From CAIWAH01 sp964602595 (GTDB lineage: Bacteria > Verrucomicrobiota > Verrucomicrobiia > Limisphaerales > UBA9464), in assembly GCA_964602595.1 (NCBI GenBank), contig CAZRRO010000013.1, positions 62,001 to 126,000 of the forward strand: a DNA stretch of 64,000 nucleotides. The letters are read 5' to 3'. The translations under genes were made by a program, and so were the position numbers. Positions 32,160-41,272 of the stretch are shown here, piece after piece. Positions within the stretch are counted from its first letter, which is position 1; each line of letters opens with the position of its first letter. The notes below the pieces were generated by a model. The model was not told where the DNA came from and did no database searches. It saw nothing but the letters and a program-made list of their open reading frames with translations.

Positions 32160-33002
32160 TCACGCCTTCTCGATGCAGGCGTAGGCGTTGTGGTTGTGGA
32201 TGCTTTCGTAGTTCTCCGCCTCCACGCGATACCAGGCGATCTCGGGCAGGGCGTTCAGCTTCAACGCCACGTTGCGGACCAGGTCCTCGACGAAGACCGG
32301 ATTCTCGTAGGCACGCTCGGTGACCGCCTTCTCGTCCTCCCGCTTGAGCAGCGAATACATCTCGCTGCTGCCGCTGGCCTCGATGTGCGCGATGAGGTCC
32401 TCGATCCAGACGATCTTCTCGGACCGGACCTGCACGGTGACCTCGCCGCGCTGATTGTGGGCGCCGTATTTGGAGATGGCCTTGGAGCAGGGGCAGAGCG
32501 TCGTGACGTTGCATTTCACGGTCAGCAGGAAGTCGAGCTGGGCGCCGACCATGGCGGCGTCGAAGCGCACGGTGTAATCGACCACGCCTTCCTTCCCCGA
32601 CACCGGAGCCTTCTTGACCATGAAGTAGGGGAATTCCATCTCCAGGTGCGCGTTCTGGGCGTGCAGCTTCTTTTGCAGGGCGATCAGCATGTCCGGGATG
32701 TTGGCGACATGGATGACCGCGCCATGGGCGTTGAGCACCTCGACAAAACGGCTCATGTGGGTGCCCTTGAATTCCTGCGGCAGGTCCACGAACAGCCCCA
32801 CGGTGGCCACCGTGTTCTGGAGGGCGTGGGTCGTCTTGTCGCGCACCTGCACCGGGAACCGCAGGCCCCGCACGCCGACCTTGTCGATCCGCAACTGTCG
32901 GTGGTCGGGCTCGCTCTGCTTGTCGCTCAGCGGCTTGGTCGCGGCACGGGGGGCGGGACCGGATTCCGTTCCGGACGCAGGCTCGTTATGCGGTGAATTC
33001 AC
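32160..33002 (-). CDS. folE2: GTP cyclohydrolase FolE2 (type IB)
   Basis: 280 aa. It converts GTP to 7,8-dihydroneopterin triphosphate for folate or queuosine synthesis, using Mn2+, Fe2+ or Zn2+ unlike zinc-only FolE. The catalytic/metal cysteine lies in TTLCPCSKAISKYGAHNQRG, and other conserved parts are VGVRGLRFPV, KGTHMSRFVE and ESIHNHNAYA. The first 35 residues are a low-complexity extension. No other folate genes are nearby. Upstream is the htrA terminator, so it probably has its own promoter. Confidence 0.95.
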   Translation of the reverse strand: MNSPHNEPASGTESGPAPRAATKPLSDKQSEPDHRQLRIDKVGVRGLRFPVQVRDKTTHALQNTVATVGLFVDLPQEFKGTHMSRFVEVLNAHGAVIHVANIPDMLIALQKKLHAQNAHLEMEFPYFMVKKAPVSGKEGVVDYTVRFDAAMVGAQLDFLLTVKCNVTTLCPCSKAISKYGAHNQRGEVTVQVRSEKIVWIEDLIAHIEASGSSEMYSLLKREDEKAVTERAYENPVFVEDLVRNVALKLNALPEIAWYRVEAENYESIHNHNAYACIEKA

Positions 33003-33052
33003 GGGGTTTTTCGTTTAGCGCGACGCAGGCTAACACCACCCCGCGGCAACGC

Positions 33053-33084
33053 AAAACGCCGCCGACAGTTTCCTGCCGACGGCG
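33053..33084 (-). terminator. Rho-independent terminator after htrA
   Basis: On the minus strand, a 12-bp stem CGCCGTCGGCAG/CTGTCGGCGGCG (two G-U pairs) is closed by a GAAA tetraloop and followed by TTTT at 33056-33053. It lies 42 bases past the htrA stop and 51 bases before the folE2 start. Confidence 0.9.
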
Positions 33085-33126
33085 TCCCAACCCAACGAAC
33101 ACGAACACTGACCCAAAGCGTGCCAA

Positions 33127-34650
33127 TTAACCCCGGCTGGACTCATCCACCACCACGAAGCGCGTGGCGCCCCGCGTCCACAGTTTCAACAGCGTGGTCT
33201 TGTCCGCCGGATCCTCGGTGAGTTTCACCGCCTCGGCGGCCCCGGTCACGGGCTCATGGTTGATTTCCAGGATCACGTCCCCGGCCTGCAACCCAGCCTC
33301 GGCGGCGGCGGAATCCGGCTCCACCTGAGTTACCAGCGCGCCCTTCACCTTCGGCGGCACACCAAATTGTTGGCGCATCCGCGGTTCCAGGTCCGACACC
33401 GTCACGCCGTTGAGCGTGCCTTCGTCGTCCTGGCCGGTCTCGTTCTTGGCGAGTTCCTGCTGTCCCGGCAATTCGCCGACCTTGACCTTCAACGTCTTGG
33501 TGTCGCCGTCGCGCAATACCTTCAACGTGGCCGACTCGCCGGGCTTGATTCGGGCAATCTCCAGCTTGAGATGGCGGCTGTCGGTGACCTCCTTGTCGTT
33601 AAGCGCCACCACGATGTCGCCGCTTTCCACGCCGGCCTTGGCGGCAGGACCCTTGGGGGTCACCTCGCCGACGAGGGCGCCCTTGCGATCCTCCAGCTTG
33701 AACTCCTTCGCGAGCCCCGGGGTGATGTCCTGGATGAGCACACCGAGGTAACCGCGGGTCACCTGGCCGTGGGTCACCAGCTCGTCCATGACTTCGCGGG
33801 CCAAGTTCGTGGGGATGGCGAATCCGATTCCCTGGTTGCCACCGCTGCGGCTCAGGATCGCGGTGTTGATTCCCACCAACCGACCTTGGGCGTCCACCAA
33901 GGCGCCGCCGGAATTGCCCGGGTTGATCGCCGCGTCGGTCTGGATGAAGTCCTGGTAGTCGAGATCCACCAACCCGCGGGCATCGCGCCCCGTGGCGCTG
34001 ACCATGCCCATGGTGACCGTCTGGCCGATGCCGAACGGATTGCCGACCGCCAACACCACGTCGCCGACCTCAATCTTGTCGCTGTCCGCCAACGGGATCG
34101 CCGGGAGGTCTTTGCCCTCAACCTTGATCACCGCCACATCGGACTTCGGGTCCTTGCCAATCACCTTGGCCTTCAGTTCCCGGCCATCGTTCAAGGTGAC
34201 GTCGACCTCGTCGGCGCCGTCCACGACGTGGTTGTTGGTGATGATGTAGCCGTCCTTGGTGAGGATGACCCCGGACCCGATGCCCTTCTGCGTCGGCGCC
34301 CGGAATTGCCGGCCGCCGCCCGGCCCGAACGGGGATTCGTCGCCGAAGAACTCACGGAACATCGGGTTGCCCATGCCGGGTCCGAAGCCGCCCTGGGTGA
34401 CCACCTTACCCTTCTGCTTGGTGAACACCTTCACGACGCTCGGCGCGACCTTCTTCACGACCGGCGAAAAGCTGGTGGCGATCCGGCTGTCCCGGGCCAC
34501 CGGCGTGTCGTCCACCTTGAGGTTCAGTTCGACGGCGGGTTTGGTCTTCTCGCCCTTGCCGCCGGCCCAGACCGCGGTGCGGGCGCCCAGCATGCCGCCC
34601 AAGAGGAGCAGCGGGACAAACTTACTGAGGGATTGGTTGGTGCGTTTCAT
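33127..34650 (-). CDS. DegP/HtrA-type periplasmic serine protease with two PDZ domains
   Basis: 507 aa from ATG 34650 (MKRTNQSLSKFVPLLL), with a signal peptide ending near AVWAG; other in-frame ATGs at 34662 and 34671 are possible. The trypsin-like domain keeps the triad: H141 (TNNHVVDG), D171 (DPKSDVAVIKV) and S247 (NPGNSGGAL). Two PDZ domains follow, starting near YLGVLIQDIT and LEPRMRQQFGVP, the latter with VTQVEPDSAAAEAGLQAGDVILEINH. It degrades or chaperones misfolded envelope proteins. It is monocistronic, ended by a strong hairpin. Confidence 0.94.
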   Translation of the reverse strand: MKRTNQSLSKFVPLLLLGGMLGARTAVWAGGKGEKTKPAVELNLKVDDTPVARDSRIATSFSPVVKKVAPSVVKVFTKQKGKVVTQGGFGPGMGNPMFREFFGDESPFGPGGGRQFRAPTQKGIGSGVILTKDGYIITNNHVVDGADEVDVTLNDGRELKAKVIGKDPKSDVAVIKVEGKDLPAIPLADSDKIEVGDVVLAVGNPFGIGQTVTMGMVSATGRDARGLVDLDYQDFIQTDAAINPGNSGGALVDAQGRLVGINTAILSRSGGNQGIGFAIPTNLAREVMDELVTHGQVTRGYLGVLIQDITPGLAKEFKLEDRKGALVGEVTPKGPAAKAGVESGDIVVALNDKEVTDSRHLKLEIARIKPGESATLKVLRDGDTKTLKVKVGELPGQQELAKNETGQDDEGTLNGVTVSDLEPRMRQQFGVPPKVKGALVTQVEPDSAAAEAGLQAGDVILEINHEPVTGAAEAVKLTEDPADKTTLLKLWTRGATRFVVVDESSRG

Positions 34651-34770
34651 GGTGAATGTCATTTCGTTCATCTGGAAACAACAGACACCGTCCGCATGAC
34701 CGGAAGCTTTCCGGAAGATTACAGATTTGTAAGCCGGACAAACGCCGCCGTTCTCAACGAGCCAGTGCAA

Positions 34771-34801
34771 AAGGAAAAGTGGCGGCTCGAAAGCCGCCAC
34801 T
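34771..34801 (-). terminator. Rho-independent terminator after the 692-aa secreted protein
   Basis: A perfect 10-bp stem AGTGGCGGCT/AGCCGCCACT with a 4-base loop lies at 34778-34801. On the minus strand it is followed by TTTCCTTTTGC. It is 27 bases beyond the stop of the gene at 34828. Confidence 0.88.
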
Positions 34802-34827
34802 CCGTCGCATGCCGCTGAAACGATCCG

Positions 34828-36906
34828 TCACTGGGTGCGGACGCGATAGACTTGCGAATCCGGCACCTGCAGGCGCTGGTCCTTTAGCGTCGCCAGCCCG
34901 AGCGGGCCGGTGACCGTGCCGTTGACCGGTTCCCACAGGTTGAAGTTGACCCACGCTTCCAGAAATACGGTCTGGCTGGCACCGGCCTCGACATCCACCT
35001 CGAAGCGGTTATCCGCGGGCAGACGGAACGCCTTGATGACCACGGAATCGCTCACGCCACCGGTCGTCTTCAGGGTGAACCGGGTGACCTTGGAGAAGCC
35101 GGCGGTGCCTTCAAAGGCCGGCGCGGTGCTGCTGGCCACCGACCCGACCTTCAGGAATCGCAGTTCGACATCGTAGGTCTTGCCCGCCTGCAACAAACCA
35201 GCGGAGAGGGTCACCGAAGTCGCCGTGGCGGCGAGGAGACGCGGTGGTTGAGCGCACTCGTCCGGCGCCTGGAAGACGGTTTTGCCCTGGCTGTCCTGAA
35301 TCGAGAATTCCAGGCGGTCATTGCCCGTGGCGCCGGTGAAGGCATTCCACTGCAACGTGAAGGCGGCCGCCGGATCAACCGCCTGCGCCGCCGCGAAGTT
35401 GGCGCATTGCGGCACCGGTGGGGCGGTCACCATGGGTAAGGCCAGACTGCCGCTGCTGCCGCCCACAGTCACGCTGGCGGTGTAAGTTCCGGCCGGGAAC
35501 GCTGTGTTCAGGGCGGATTCAGACGCGGCCGGGGCACTCAGGAAATAGCGCCCCAGCACACCGGTGAGGTTGCGGACTTCGCCGCCGGGCAACCGCACGG
35601 ACGCCGCCGAGACATTCACTCCAGCGGCCGGCGTAAAGAAGCTGCCAAACATCGCCACGGGATCACCGCCGGGCGCAGGTGCGGCCGCGGAAGTTTGGAC
35701 GTGCGCAACCTCCTTGGAGACGAAGAAGAAATTGGACCGTTCCGCGGGACCGTTTTCGCACGGGGTGCCGCCACCACCGCCGGCCGCCGTGGTGAACAAA
35801 CCGCCGATCATGCCATCCGCGAGCGTGTTGCCCGCGACATCCTTGAACGAATCCTGGTCCAAGCCCCAGATGACCTGCGTGCTGGCCGGAAATCCGCCCG
35901 GCAGCGTGCAGGTCAGCGTCCGGCCGTCACCGCTCCAAGCGTAATTGATGGCCGCCGCATTGGGCACGTTGAACCAGTTGACAGTCTGCACAGGTTGCAT
36001 CGGCTCGCTGAACGTCAGCACCACCGCGGTGTTGGTCGGCACGCCGGTGGCCATCGTCGTGGGACTCGACGAAACGAGGCTGGGCGGTGTCGTGTCGCCG
36101 CCCCCGCCGCCACCGGTCGTCAGTTTCAGCGGAATGCGCGTCGAGCTGAAGTATCCGCTCAGGCCCGTCGCGCCAGCGATGGCCGTTGTGTTCCGGGCGG
36201 TGACATGGATGAAGATCAACTGCGCTACCAGGTCGCTGCCCGTAAGCGTGTTGGCGGGAATCGTGAAGGCGGTAGTGGTCGCGGCCAGCGCGCCAGATGC
36301 CCACGGGAATGCGGTTGCCAGCAAGGTTCCGTCGGAATTTTCAACTTGGACCTGCACATAGTCCTGCGCGGTCACTCCGGCCGGCACCGTCCATTGCAGG
36401 GTGAAGTCCTGCTTGGCGTCGATCTTCTGTGAGTCGGCGTAGTTCGACAGGCCCGCCGACGCGGGGAAGGCGCCGCCCGTCAACGTCAGGGACGCCGACA
36501 GTTGGTTGAAATCACCGTCGAACAACGAGAAGGCAATCGCCCCGTCGGGCACCGCCCCGTCGAGCGCGGACAACGACGCGAAACTCGAGTCGGCTTCCGA
36601 CAGCGTCGGGTCGTCGGAATTGGGAAACAGAACTTGGGGCGTGAGGGCGCCGGACGGCTGGGCGGCGGCGAGCAGGATTTCCTCCTCGGCCGCCGCCTTA
36701 ACAAAGAAGTAGGCTCCGTGGGATTCGCCGCTGACGGCGGTGGGGGCTCCGGCGGCCAGTTGCTCAAAGTGAGCGCCCTTGAACGCGCCGTAGGCGGTGA
36801 CGCCGGCGCTGAGCGAGGCCGGGGACGCCATCAAAATTCCGCCCAGGAGCAGGGAAACGGTGCGGGGAAAAAGGTCCGACTGGGTGCCAAGACGTTCGTG
36901 CTTCAT
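34828..36906 (-). CDS. Large secreted protein with Ig-like repeats
   Basis: 692 aa with a signal peptide (TVSLLLGGILMASPASLSAG). The mature part is low in Lys and rich in Ala, Gly, Thr and Ser. A six-Gly linker (TTGGGGGGDTTPP) precedes an SbsA/Big_5-like Ig fold (VSSSPTTMATGVPTNTAVVL, FSEPMQPV) at about 260-360. Before and after are repeated modules sharing FTLQW and NFxQL-type text (DFTLQWTVPAG; AFTLQWNAFTG), suggesting internal duplication. No catalytic motif is seen. It is likely a cell-surface or adhesin-type protein of unknown role, transcribed alone. Confidence 0.8.
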   Translation of the reverse strand: MKHERLGTQSDLFPRTVSLLLGGILMASPASLSAGVTAYGAFKGAHFEQLAAGAPTAVSGESHGAYFFVKAAAEEEILLAAAQPSGALTPQVLFPNSDDPTLSEADSSFASLSALDGAVPDGAIAFSLFDGDFNQLSASLTLTGGAFPASAGLSNYADSQKIDAKQDFTLQWTVPAGVTAQDYVQVQVENSDGTLLATAFPWASGALAATTTAFTIPANTLTGSDLVAQLIFIHVTARNTTAIAGATGLSGYFSSTRIPLKLTTGGGGGGDTTPPSLVSSSPTTMATGVPTNTAVVLTFSEPMQPVQTVNWFNVPNAAAINYAWSGDGRTLTCTLPGGFPASTQVIWGLDQDSFKDVAGNTLADGMIGGLFTTAAGGGGGTPCENGPAERSNFFFVSKEVAHVQTSAAAPAPGGDPVAMFGSFFTPAAGVNVSAASVRLPGGEVRNLTGVLGRYFLSAPAASESALNTAFPAGTYTASVTVGGSSGSLALPMVTAPPVPQCANFAAAQAVDPAAAFTLQWNAFTGATGNDRLEFSIQDSQGKTVFQAPDECAQPPRLLAATATSVTLSAGLLQAGKTYDVELRFLKVGSVASSTAPAFEGTAGFSKVTRFTLKTTGGVSDSVVIKAFRLPADNRFEVDVEAGASQTVFLEAWVNFNLWEPVNGTVTGPLGLATLKDQRLQVPDSQVYRVRTQ

Positions 36907-37006
36907 GACTCCGGAAGAAAAACCCCTGCCCGGCCGGTGGCAACTCTACATTGGCGGTTCACCAACCCCGGCTTGCTTCCGCGGCGCGGACGGTTTTTCT
37001 CCGCCG

Positions 37007-37390
37007 GTGCCGATCTTCCTCGAATGCGACCGCTGCACCGCCTGCTGCCGCTGGCCCGGGCAGGTCAAGATCACCGAAGCCGAGCTGGCCGGTATGGCCA
37101 CCCATCTGGGGCTGACGGAGGCGGACTTCATCGCGACTTACACCCGCCTGAATGCGGCCCGCAGCGGGCTCGCCCTCACCGATCAGGCCAACGGCGCGTG
37201 CGTGTTCCTCGTGGGCGGCGATTGCCGGGTGAATCCGGTGAAACCGCAGCAATGTCGCGATTTTCCCAATCTGTGGAACTTCCCGGGCGCGGAGAAAATC
37301 TGTCAGGCCAAACCGGTCGAAGTCTCGACCGACGAATGGCGCCGTCGGGTGAAGTTGGCGACCGGTCGCGACGTGAATCCTCCCGCGTAG
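37007..37390 (+). CDS. YkgJ-family cysteine cluster protein
   Basis: 127 aa from the GTG at 37007 (VPIFLECDRCTACCRW), which places the CxxCxxCC cluster at the N-terminus as in relatives. An ATG at 36905 would add 34 poorly conserved residues and overlap the start codon of the divergent gene. Further cysteines occur in GACVFL, DCRVNP, QQCRDFPNLWNFPG and KICQ, matching the family's 8-Cys Fe-S or zinc-binding pattern (CxxCxxCC, C, C, C, C). Function is not established; an Fe-S or Zn protein is expected. Confidence 0.88.
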   Translation: MPIFLECDRCTACCRWPGQVKITEAELAGMATHLGLTEADFIATYTRLNAARSGLALTDQANGACVFLVGGDCRVNPVKPQQCRDFPNLWNFPGAEKICQAKPVEVSTDEWRRRVKLATGRDVNPPA

Positions 37391-37438
37391 CCCCAGGGCG
37401 CGAGGCTGCCGCCCGAGTGCCGGCGTTGCGTGCCCGTG

Positions 37439-38344
37439 TTAGCGCCGCTTCAGCCAACCGTTGGCCCGCATCCAATCGGCCGCTCGGTCGGGCCACGAGG
37501 TCACCGGATTCTCCGTCCGGCGCAGGCCGTAGCCGTGCCCGCCGGTGGGATAGACATGCAGTTCAAACGGAACCTTGGCCTCGTTCAATGCGGCGCTGAA
37601 CTGGAGGACATTCTGGACGCGAACGGGATCGTCCTGGCTCATCGCGAGAAACATCGGCGGCGTATTGGTGGAGAGCGGCAGGTCGGCGGCCACTCGGTCG
37701 CCCTGCTCCTTGTCGGTAAGGTAACCCGGGTAGATCAGCACCGCGAAGTCGGGGCGGCAACTCAGCTGATCGGCGCCGTCCACCGGGTCATAGCTGCGCC
37801 GTTCGAAACGCGTGCTCAGGGCCGCGGACAGGTGACCGCCGGCCGAGAAACCCAGCACGCCCATGCGCCGGGCGTCCAGGCCCCATTGACCGGCCTGCTG
37901 CCGCATCAGACCCATCGCACGCTGGGCGTCCTGGAACGCCACTGTGTCCTTCTCCAGGCCGGGCCGTTTGGGCACCCGATATTTCAGCAGCACACCCGTC
38001 ACGCCGATGGAGTTGAGCCATTCGCAGACTTCGGTGCCCTCGAGGTCGAGCGCGAGGATGTGATAGCCACCGCCGGGACAGACGAGCACCGAGGCGCCGG
38101 TGTCCCGGTCGGGCGCGGGCTTGAAGACGCTAAGGGTTGGCTTCGAAACGCTGCCCAACCGGATCACCCGCCGGCCGGCGATCAACTGGTCGCTAGGTTT
38201 TGTCATGTCTCGTTCTTCCCCGAGGTCGCCCTTCTCGCCGGGCGCAGTGCCCGGCCAAAGGTCGACGACGCGGACCGGCGAACCGGCCCAAAGGGTTGGC
38301 AAAAGGAGGAGCAGGCTCAGCCCAAGGCGGCGCAGGGAATTCAT
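37439..38344 (-). CDS. Secreted alpha/beta-hydrolase (BD-FAE or acetyl esterase-like)
   Basis: 301 aa from ATG 38344 (MNSLRRLGLSLLLLLPTLWAG), with a signal peptide. The oxyanion block is VLVCPGGGYHILA, the nucleophile elbow GFSAGGH, the acid is probably in SQDDPV, and the histidine in PTGGHGYGLR. Close relatives deacetylate xylan or act on feruloylated sugars. It converges with the YkgJ gene, and a hairpin terminator for the upstream metalloprotease gene lies 57 bases before its start. Confidence 0.9.
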   Translation of the reverse strand: MNSLRRLGLSLLLLLPTLWAGSPVRVVDLWPGTAPGEKGDLGEERDMTKPSDQLIAGRRVIRLGSVSKPTLSVFKPAPDRDTGASVLVCPGGGYHILALDLEGTEVCEWLNSIGVTGVLLKYRVPKRPGLEKDTVAFQDAQRAMGLMRQQAGQWGLDARRMGVLGFSAGGHLSAALSTRFERRSYDPVDGADQLSCRPDFAVLIYPGYLTDKEQGDRVAADLPLSTNTPPMFLAMSQDDPVRVQNVLQFSAALNEAKVPFELHVYPTGGHGYGLRRTENPVTSWPDRAADWMRANGWLKRR

Positions 38345-38400
38345 GACCCGAGTCAAACCGGTCCGGCGCCGGACGTCGAGCCACGGACCGCGGACGCGGA

Positions 38401-38435
38401 AAAGCGCGACGAGGTTTGGGGGACCTCGTCGCGCC
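38401..38435 (-). terminator. Rho-independent terminator after the 765-aa metalloprotease
   Basis: A perfect 12-bp stem GCGCGACGAGGT/ACCTCGTCGCGC with a 7-base loop (38405-38435) is followed on the minus strand by TTTT at 38404-38401. It is about 90 bases past the stop at 38528. Confidence 0.88.
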
Positions 38436-38527
38436 GTTCCCAGGTGGATTGAATCCACCGTCCTTGGCGTCCTGGGCAAACGTGCGGCGGCGGTCGCCAC
38501 CGGCCACGTCACCGAAAATGGCCGGGC

Positions 38528-40825
38528 CTAGCGGGCCCGGGGCAGCTTGCTCGCGGAGATGGTTACCGTCGTCACCAGGTTGTTCGCGGCGTTGTAGGCG
38601 TAACCCGCCTTGCTGAGGCCGGAGACCGCAAATGTGACCGAGCCGGCCGAGGTGAAGGTCTTCGAATTGACAAGAATCCGCCCCGCCGCATCGGTCGTGG
38701 CGGAACCCGAACCTGAAACCGTGCCCGACCACCGGAAGGACACCTTCGCCCCGGACACGGGACTTCCCTGCGTATCGGTGATTTGCACGGCGGACTGGAT
38801 GAACGCCTTGGTTCCGGAAGTTTGCTGGACCAGCCCGATCGACTGCACCCGCAACTGCTTCAGGGCCGGGCTGACCACGATCGTGGTCGTGCTGGTCGCC
38901 GTGGCTCCGCGGTCATCCGTGACGGTCAGCACGACCGGATAAGTGCCGGCGACGGCGAAGGTCTTGCTGGCGATCGGGCCGCTCGCGGCAGTGCCGTCGC
39001 CGAAACTCCAAGCGTGGCCGACGATGCTGCCGTCCACGTCCGACGAGCCGGAACCATCCAACGTCACGGTCACCGGCGCCACCCCGGCGCTCAGGCTGGC
39101 GACGACGACGGCAACGGGCGGCACATTCGGCACCACCACCACCACCGTTCCGGTCGTCGAATGCGTGAGGCCTGCCTCGTCGGTCACGGCCAAAGTCACC
39201 CTGTATTGGCCCGGCTGGGGATAGATCTTCGCGACCTGAACTCCGGCCGCACCGGTGCCATCGCCAAAGTCCCAAGCATAACCCACCACCGCACCGTCCG
39301 GATCGGAGGACGCCGAAGCGTCAAAGGTGAACTGCGTGACCCCGGCTATGCCTTCGGTCGGGGTGAACGTGGCGACCGCCACCGGGGCCTGCGGTTCGAG
39401 GAAAATCTCAGGACGCCCGCCAATGACCGAGCCGGATAGGACGTATTGACCCAGGGAGCCATAAGCCGAGTAGCCATTCAGCAGGGGATCACCTTGGCCG
39501 GCTCCGCGAACGTGGACAAAATAGGTTCCCGCCGGCACCGCTAGGACGACCTCCGCCCCCAGCGCGCCTTCCGGGCTGGACGTTGCCAAAACCGTGCCCG
39601 CGGCGTCCCGCAACTCGGCGGCGAGATCCAAGTTCGGGCCTACGGCGGCCGCCGAAACGGTCAGGGTCAATTCACCCCCGGCGGTGGAAAAGCTGAAAAC
39701 GTCCTCGTCCGCCGCGCTGCCGATGAGTCCCTCCGCTGTCCAGGCATCACCCCCTGGCAAGGCGGTGGCCGTCGCGGAGTCGTTCCCGTGGTCGTCCGCC
39801 CGCACCGGCAGCCCGAAAGTCTTCATCACCGCGAGATCGTCCTGCGAATTGTCGGCCGCCGCATACTCGCCTTTGCTCCACTGCGTCAGGTTGGCGTAGT
39901 AGCCGGCGCCCATCAGCGGAGCCCAGCCCGTCTCGCCCGAACCGTGCCCCGTGTAGTAGGAAGACACGGCCGTCACCCCGTCGTGGTTGAGCCCCAAGGA
40001 ATGTCCACATTCGTGGGCCGCGGCCTCCGCGATGTATTTCGGATTTCCGGAAAGACGTTCGGGAAAGACCAGGGCGGTCTTATAAGTGTCGCCGATGTCG
40101 TCAAACGTGCCGACGTAGGCCAGACCGCCGTAGCTGCCGAAATACTGGCTGATCGGGCTGATCAGAATGCGCGCACCAAACACGTCATCCGACCAGAGGG
40201 AACGCGTCAGCCGGTCCTCGCTGCCCGGTTCGGTAGTGACGTCCACGTCGAATGGGGCGAAATCCTCGGCGACGCGCTGCCAGACTTCCTGAACCACCGC
40301 GCGTTCGGCGTCATTGAAACCCGTCGGGTCGCCGTCGAGGTCGAAGGCCGGCGCAACGATGTCCGCCCCGGCGTTGTAGCTGGTATTCCACGACCCGCCG
40401 GACAGTCGGTGCCCGTCGAAGTCGAGGTAGATGGTCCGCTTGGCGCCCGGTCGGCTGTGCAGGAGAAACACCTGGTCCGCCGAAACCACCGCGGCCGGCG
40501 GCGAACCCGTGACTTCGCCGGCCGCCTGCGGCAGCGGTTCGGCGTAATGGAGGCGGCCCTCAACGTCCACTGCCAACGTAGGGTCCACGAGCAACATCCG
40601 CCGCAGTTCGGCCGAGTTCAGGCCGTAGGCCCGGGCCACCTCCGGCAGGCGAGTCGAAAGCTGGTCCACCGCGTCCCGGCCGCGATGCGTGGACTTGAGG
40701 CGCAGCTTCGGGAACGAGCGGTGGCCGGAACCCCGGTCAGGTCCGGCGACGGCAGGCGCAGGGATCAGCAGCGTGACGGTCGCCGCGAGCGCGGCCAGAC
40801 GGAGGCACAATGAGGGTGTGTTCAT
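38528..40825 (-). CDS. Secreted zinc metalloprotease with two PKD domains (paralogue A)
   Basis: 765 aa with a signal peptide cleaved near PAVAG. After a propeptide-like region there is a metzincin-type site, HECGHSLGLNHDG (H271, H275, H281), in a domain preceded by RVAEDFAPFDVDVTTE. It is followed by a beta-domain resembling bacterial pre-peptidase C-terminal modules (DEDVFSFSTAGGELTLTV). Two PKD domains follow (SDPDGAVVGYAWDFGDG and SDVDGSIVGHAWSFGDG), then a C-terminal Ig-like module ending YNAANNLVTTVTIS. The overall design suggests degradation of extracellular polymer-associated protein. It is paralogous to the gene at 41273, which has one PKD domain. Confidence 0.93.
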   Translation of the reverse strand: MNTPSLCLRLAALAATVTLLIPAPAVAGPDRGSGHRSFPKLRLKSTHRGRDAVDQLSTRLPEVARAYGLNSAELRRMLLVDPTLAVDVEGRLHYAEPLPQAAGEVTGSPPAAVVSADQVFLLHSRPGAKRTIYLDFDGHRLSGGSWNTSYNAGADIVAPAFDLDGDPTGFNDAERAVVQEVWQRVAEDFAPFDVDVTTEPGSEDRLTRSLWSDDVFGARILISPISQYFGSYGGLAYVGTFDDIGDTYKTALVFPERLSGNPKYIAEAAAHECGHSLGLNHDGVTAVSSYYTGHGSGETGWAPLMGAGYYANLTQWSKGEYAAADNSQDDLAVMKTFGLPVRADDHGNDSATATALPGGDAWTAEGLIGSAADEDVFSFSTAGGELTLTVSAAAVGPNLDLAAELRDAAGTVLATSSPEGALGAEVVLAVPAGTYFVHVRGAGQGDPLLNGYSAYGSLGQYVLSGSVIGGRPEIFLEPQAPVAVATFTPTEGIAGVTQFTFDASASSDPDGAVVGYAWDFGDGTGAAGVQVAKIYPQPGQYRVTLAVTDEAGLTHSTTGTVVVVVPNVPPVAVVVASLSAGVAPVTVTLDGSGSSDVDGSIVGHAWSFGDGTAASGPIASKTFAVAGTYPVVLTVTDDRGATATSTTTIVVSPALKQLRVQSIGLVQQTSGTKAFIQSAVQITDTQGSPVSGAKVSFRWSGTVSGSGSATTDAAGRILVNSKTFTSAGSVTFAVSGLSKAGYAYNAANNLVTTVTISASKLPRAR

Positions 40826-40891
40826 GGCGGGGGGAAACCATGGAGGGTATCGTTGGGATCAGGGGCGGACGGCCGGGGGAAGACGTCCGGC

Positions 40892-41047
40892 CTATCTGCC
40901 GGGGACGGCCGGGGCAACCAGCGGGGCGGCCGAACTGGCCTTGGCCGGATCCGCGGAACCGTTACCGGCATCGAGCCGAACGCAGGAGGTGAACGTCGCA
41001 GCCGCTGCCAGCGTCGCGATCCAGAGGGATTTGATGAACCTTAACAT
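40892..41047 (-). CDS. Small lipoprotein
   Basis: 51 aa, MLRFIKSLWIATLAAAATF then a lipobox TSC and a short mature part rich in Ala, Pro and Ser (RLDAGNGSADPAK...PAVPGR). It is a complete ORF (ATG 41047, TAG 40892-40894) with a textbook signal: positive n-region, hydrophobic core and cysteine at about 22. No Shine-Dalgarno is obvious. It is 66 bases upstream of the metalloprotease A start in the same direction and could share its transcript. Small lipoproteins of this kind are common, and the function is unknown. Confidence 0.6.
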   Translation of the reverse strand: MLRFIKSLWIATLAAAATFTSCVRLDAGNGSADPAKASSAAPLVAPAVPGR

Positions 41048-41215
41048 GTGGGGTGTTCTGTTCGCCTCAATCTATCCGCGCGAAACACCTACTTTTGAAT
41101 CGTCAAACCTGATTAGTTCCACCGCTCCAAGCGGCCAGGCCTACTCAAAACTAGGTAGTTTTCGCAGCCGCTCGGGCCGGAGACGGCTCGTGACCTCAGA
41201 CTCCCCGGCGGAAGC
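41048..41215. other. Gap between the two metalloprotease units
   Basis: The sequence between the small lipoprotein start and the terminator is AT-richer than its surroundings and probably holds the promoter for the lipoprotein and metalloprotease A. A perfect dyad AAAACTA-GG-TAGTTTT lies at 41147-41162 and could be an operator. No gene is seen in it. Confidence 0.4.
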
Positions 41216-41245
41216 AAAAAGGCGGCGAAACTCAGTTTCGCCGCC
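41216..41245 (-). terminator. Rho-independent terminator after the 664-aa metalloprotease
   Basis: A perfect 12-bp stem GGCGGCGAAACT/AGTTTCGCCGCC with a single central base (41221-41245) is followed on the minus strand by TTTTT at 41220-41216. It is 27 bases past the stop at 41273. Confidence 0.88.
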
Positions 41246-41272
41246 CCGCTTCACCTCCGGTCAAATTCCCGC

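Noticed and set aside
36905..37006. ATG at 36905 as start of the YkgJ-like gene, overlapping the divergent start codon
   Set aside because: The family begins right before the CxxCxxCC cluster, matching the GTG at 37007.
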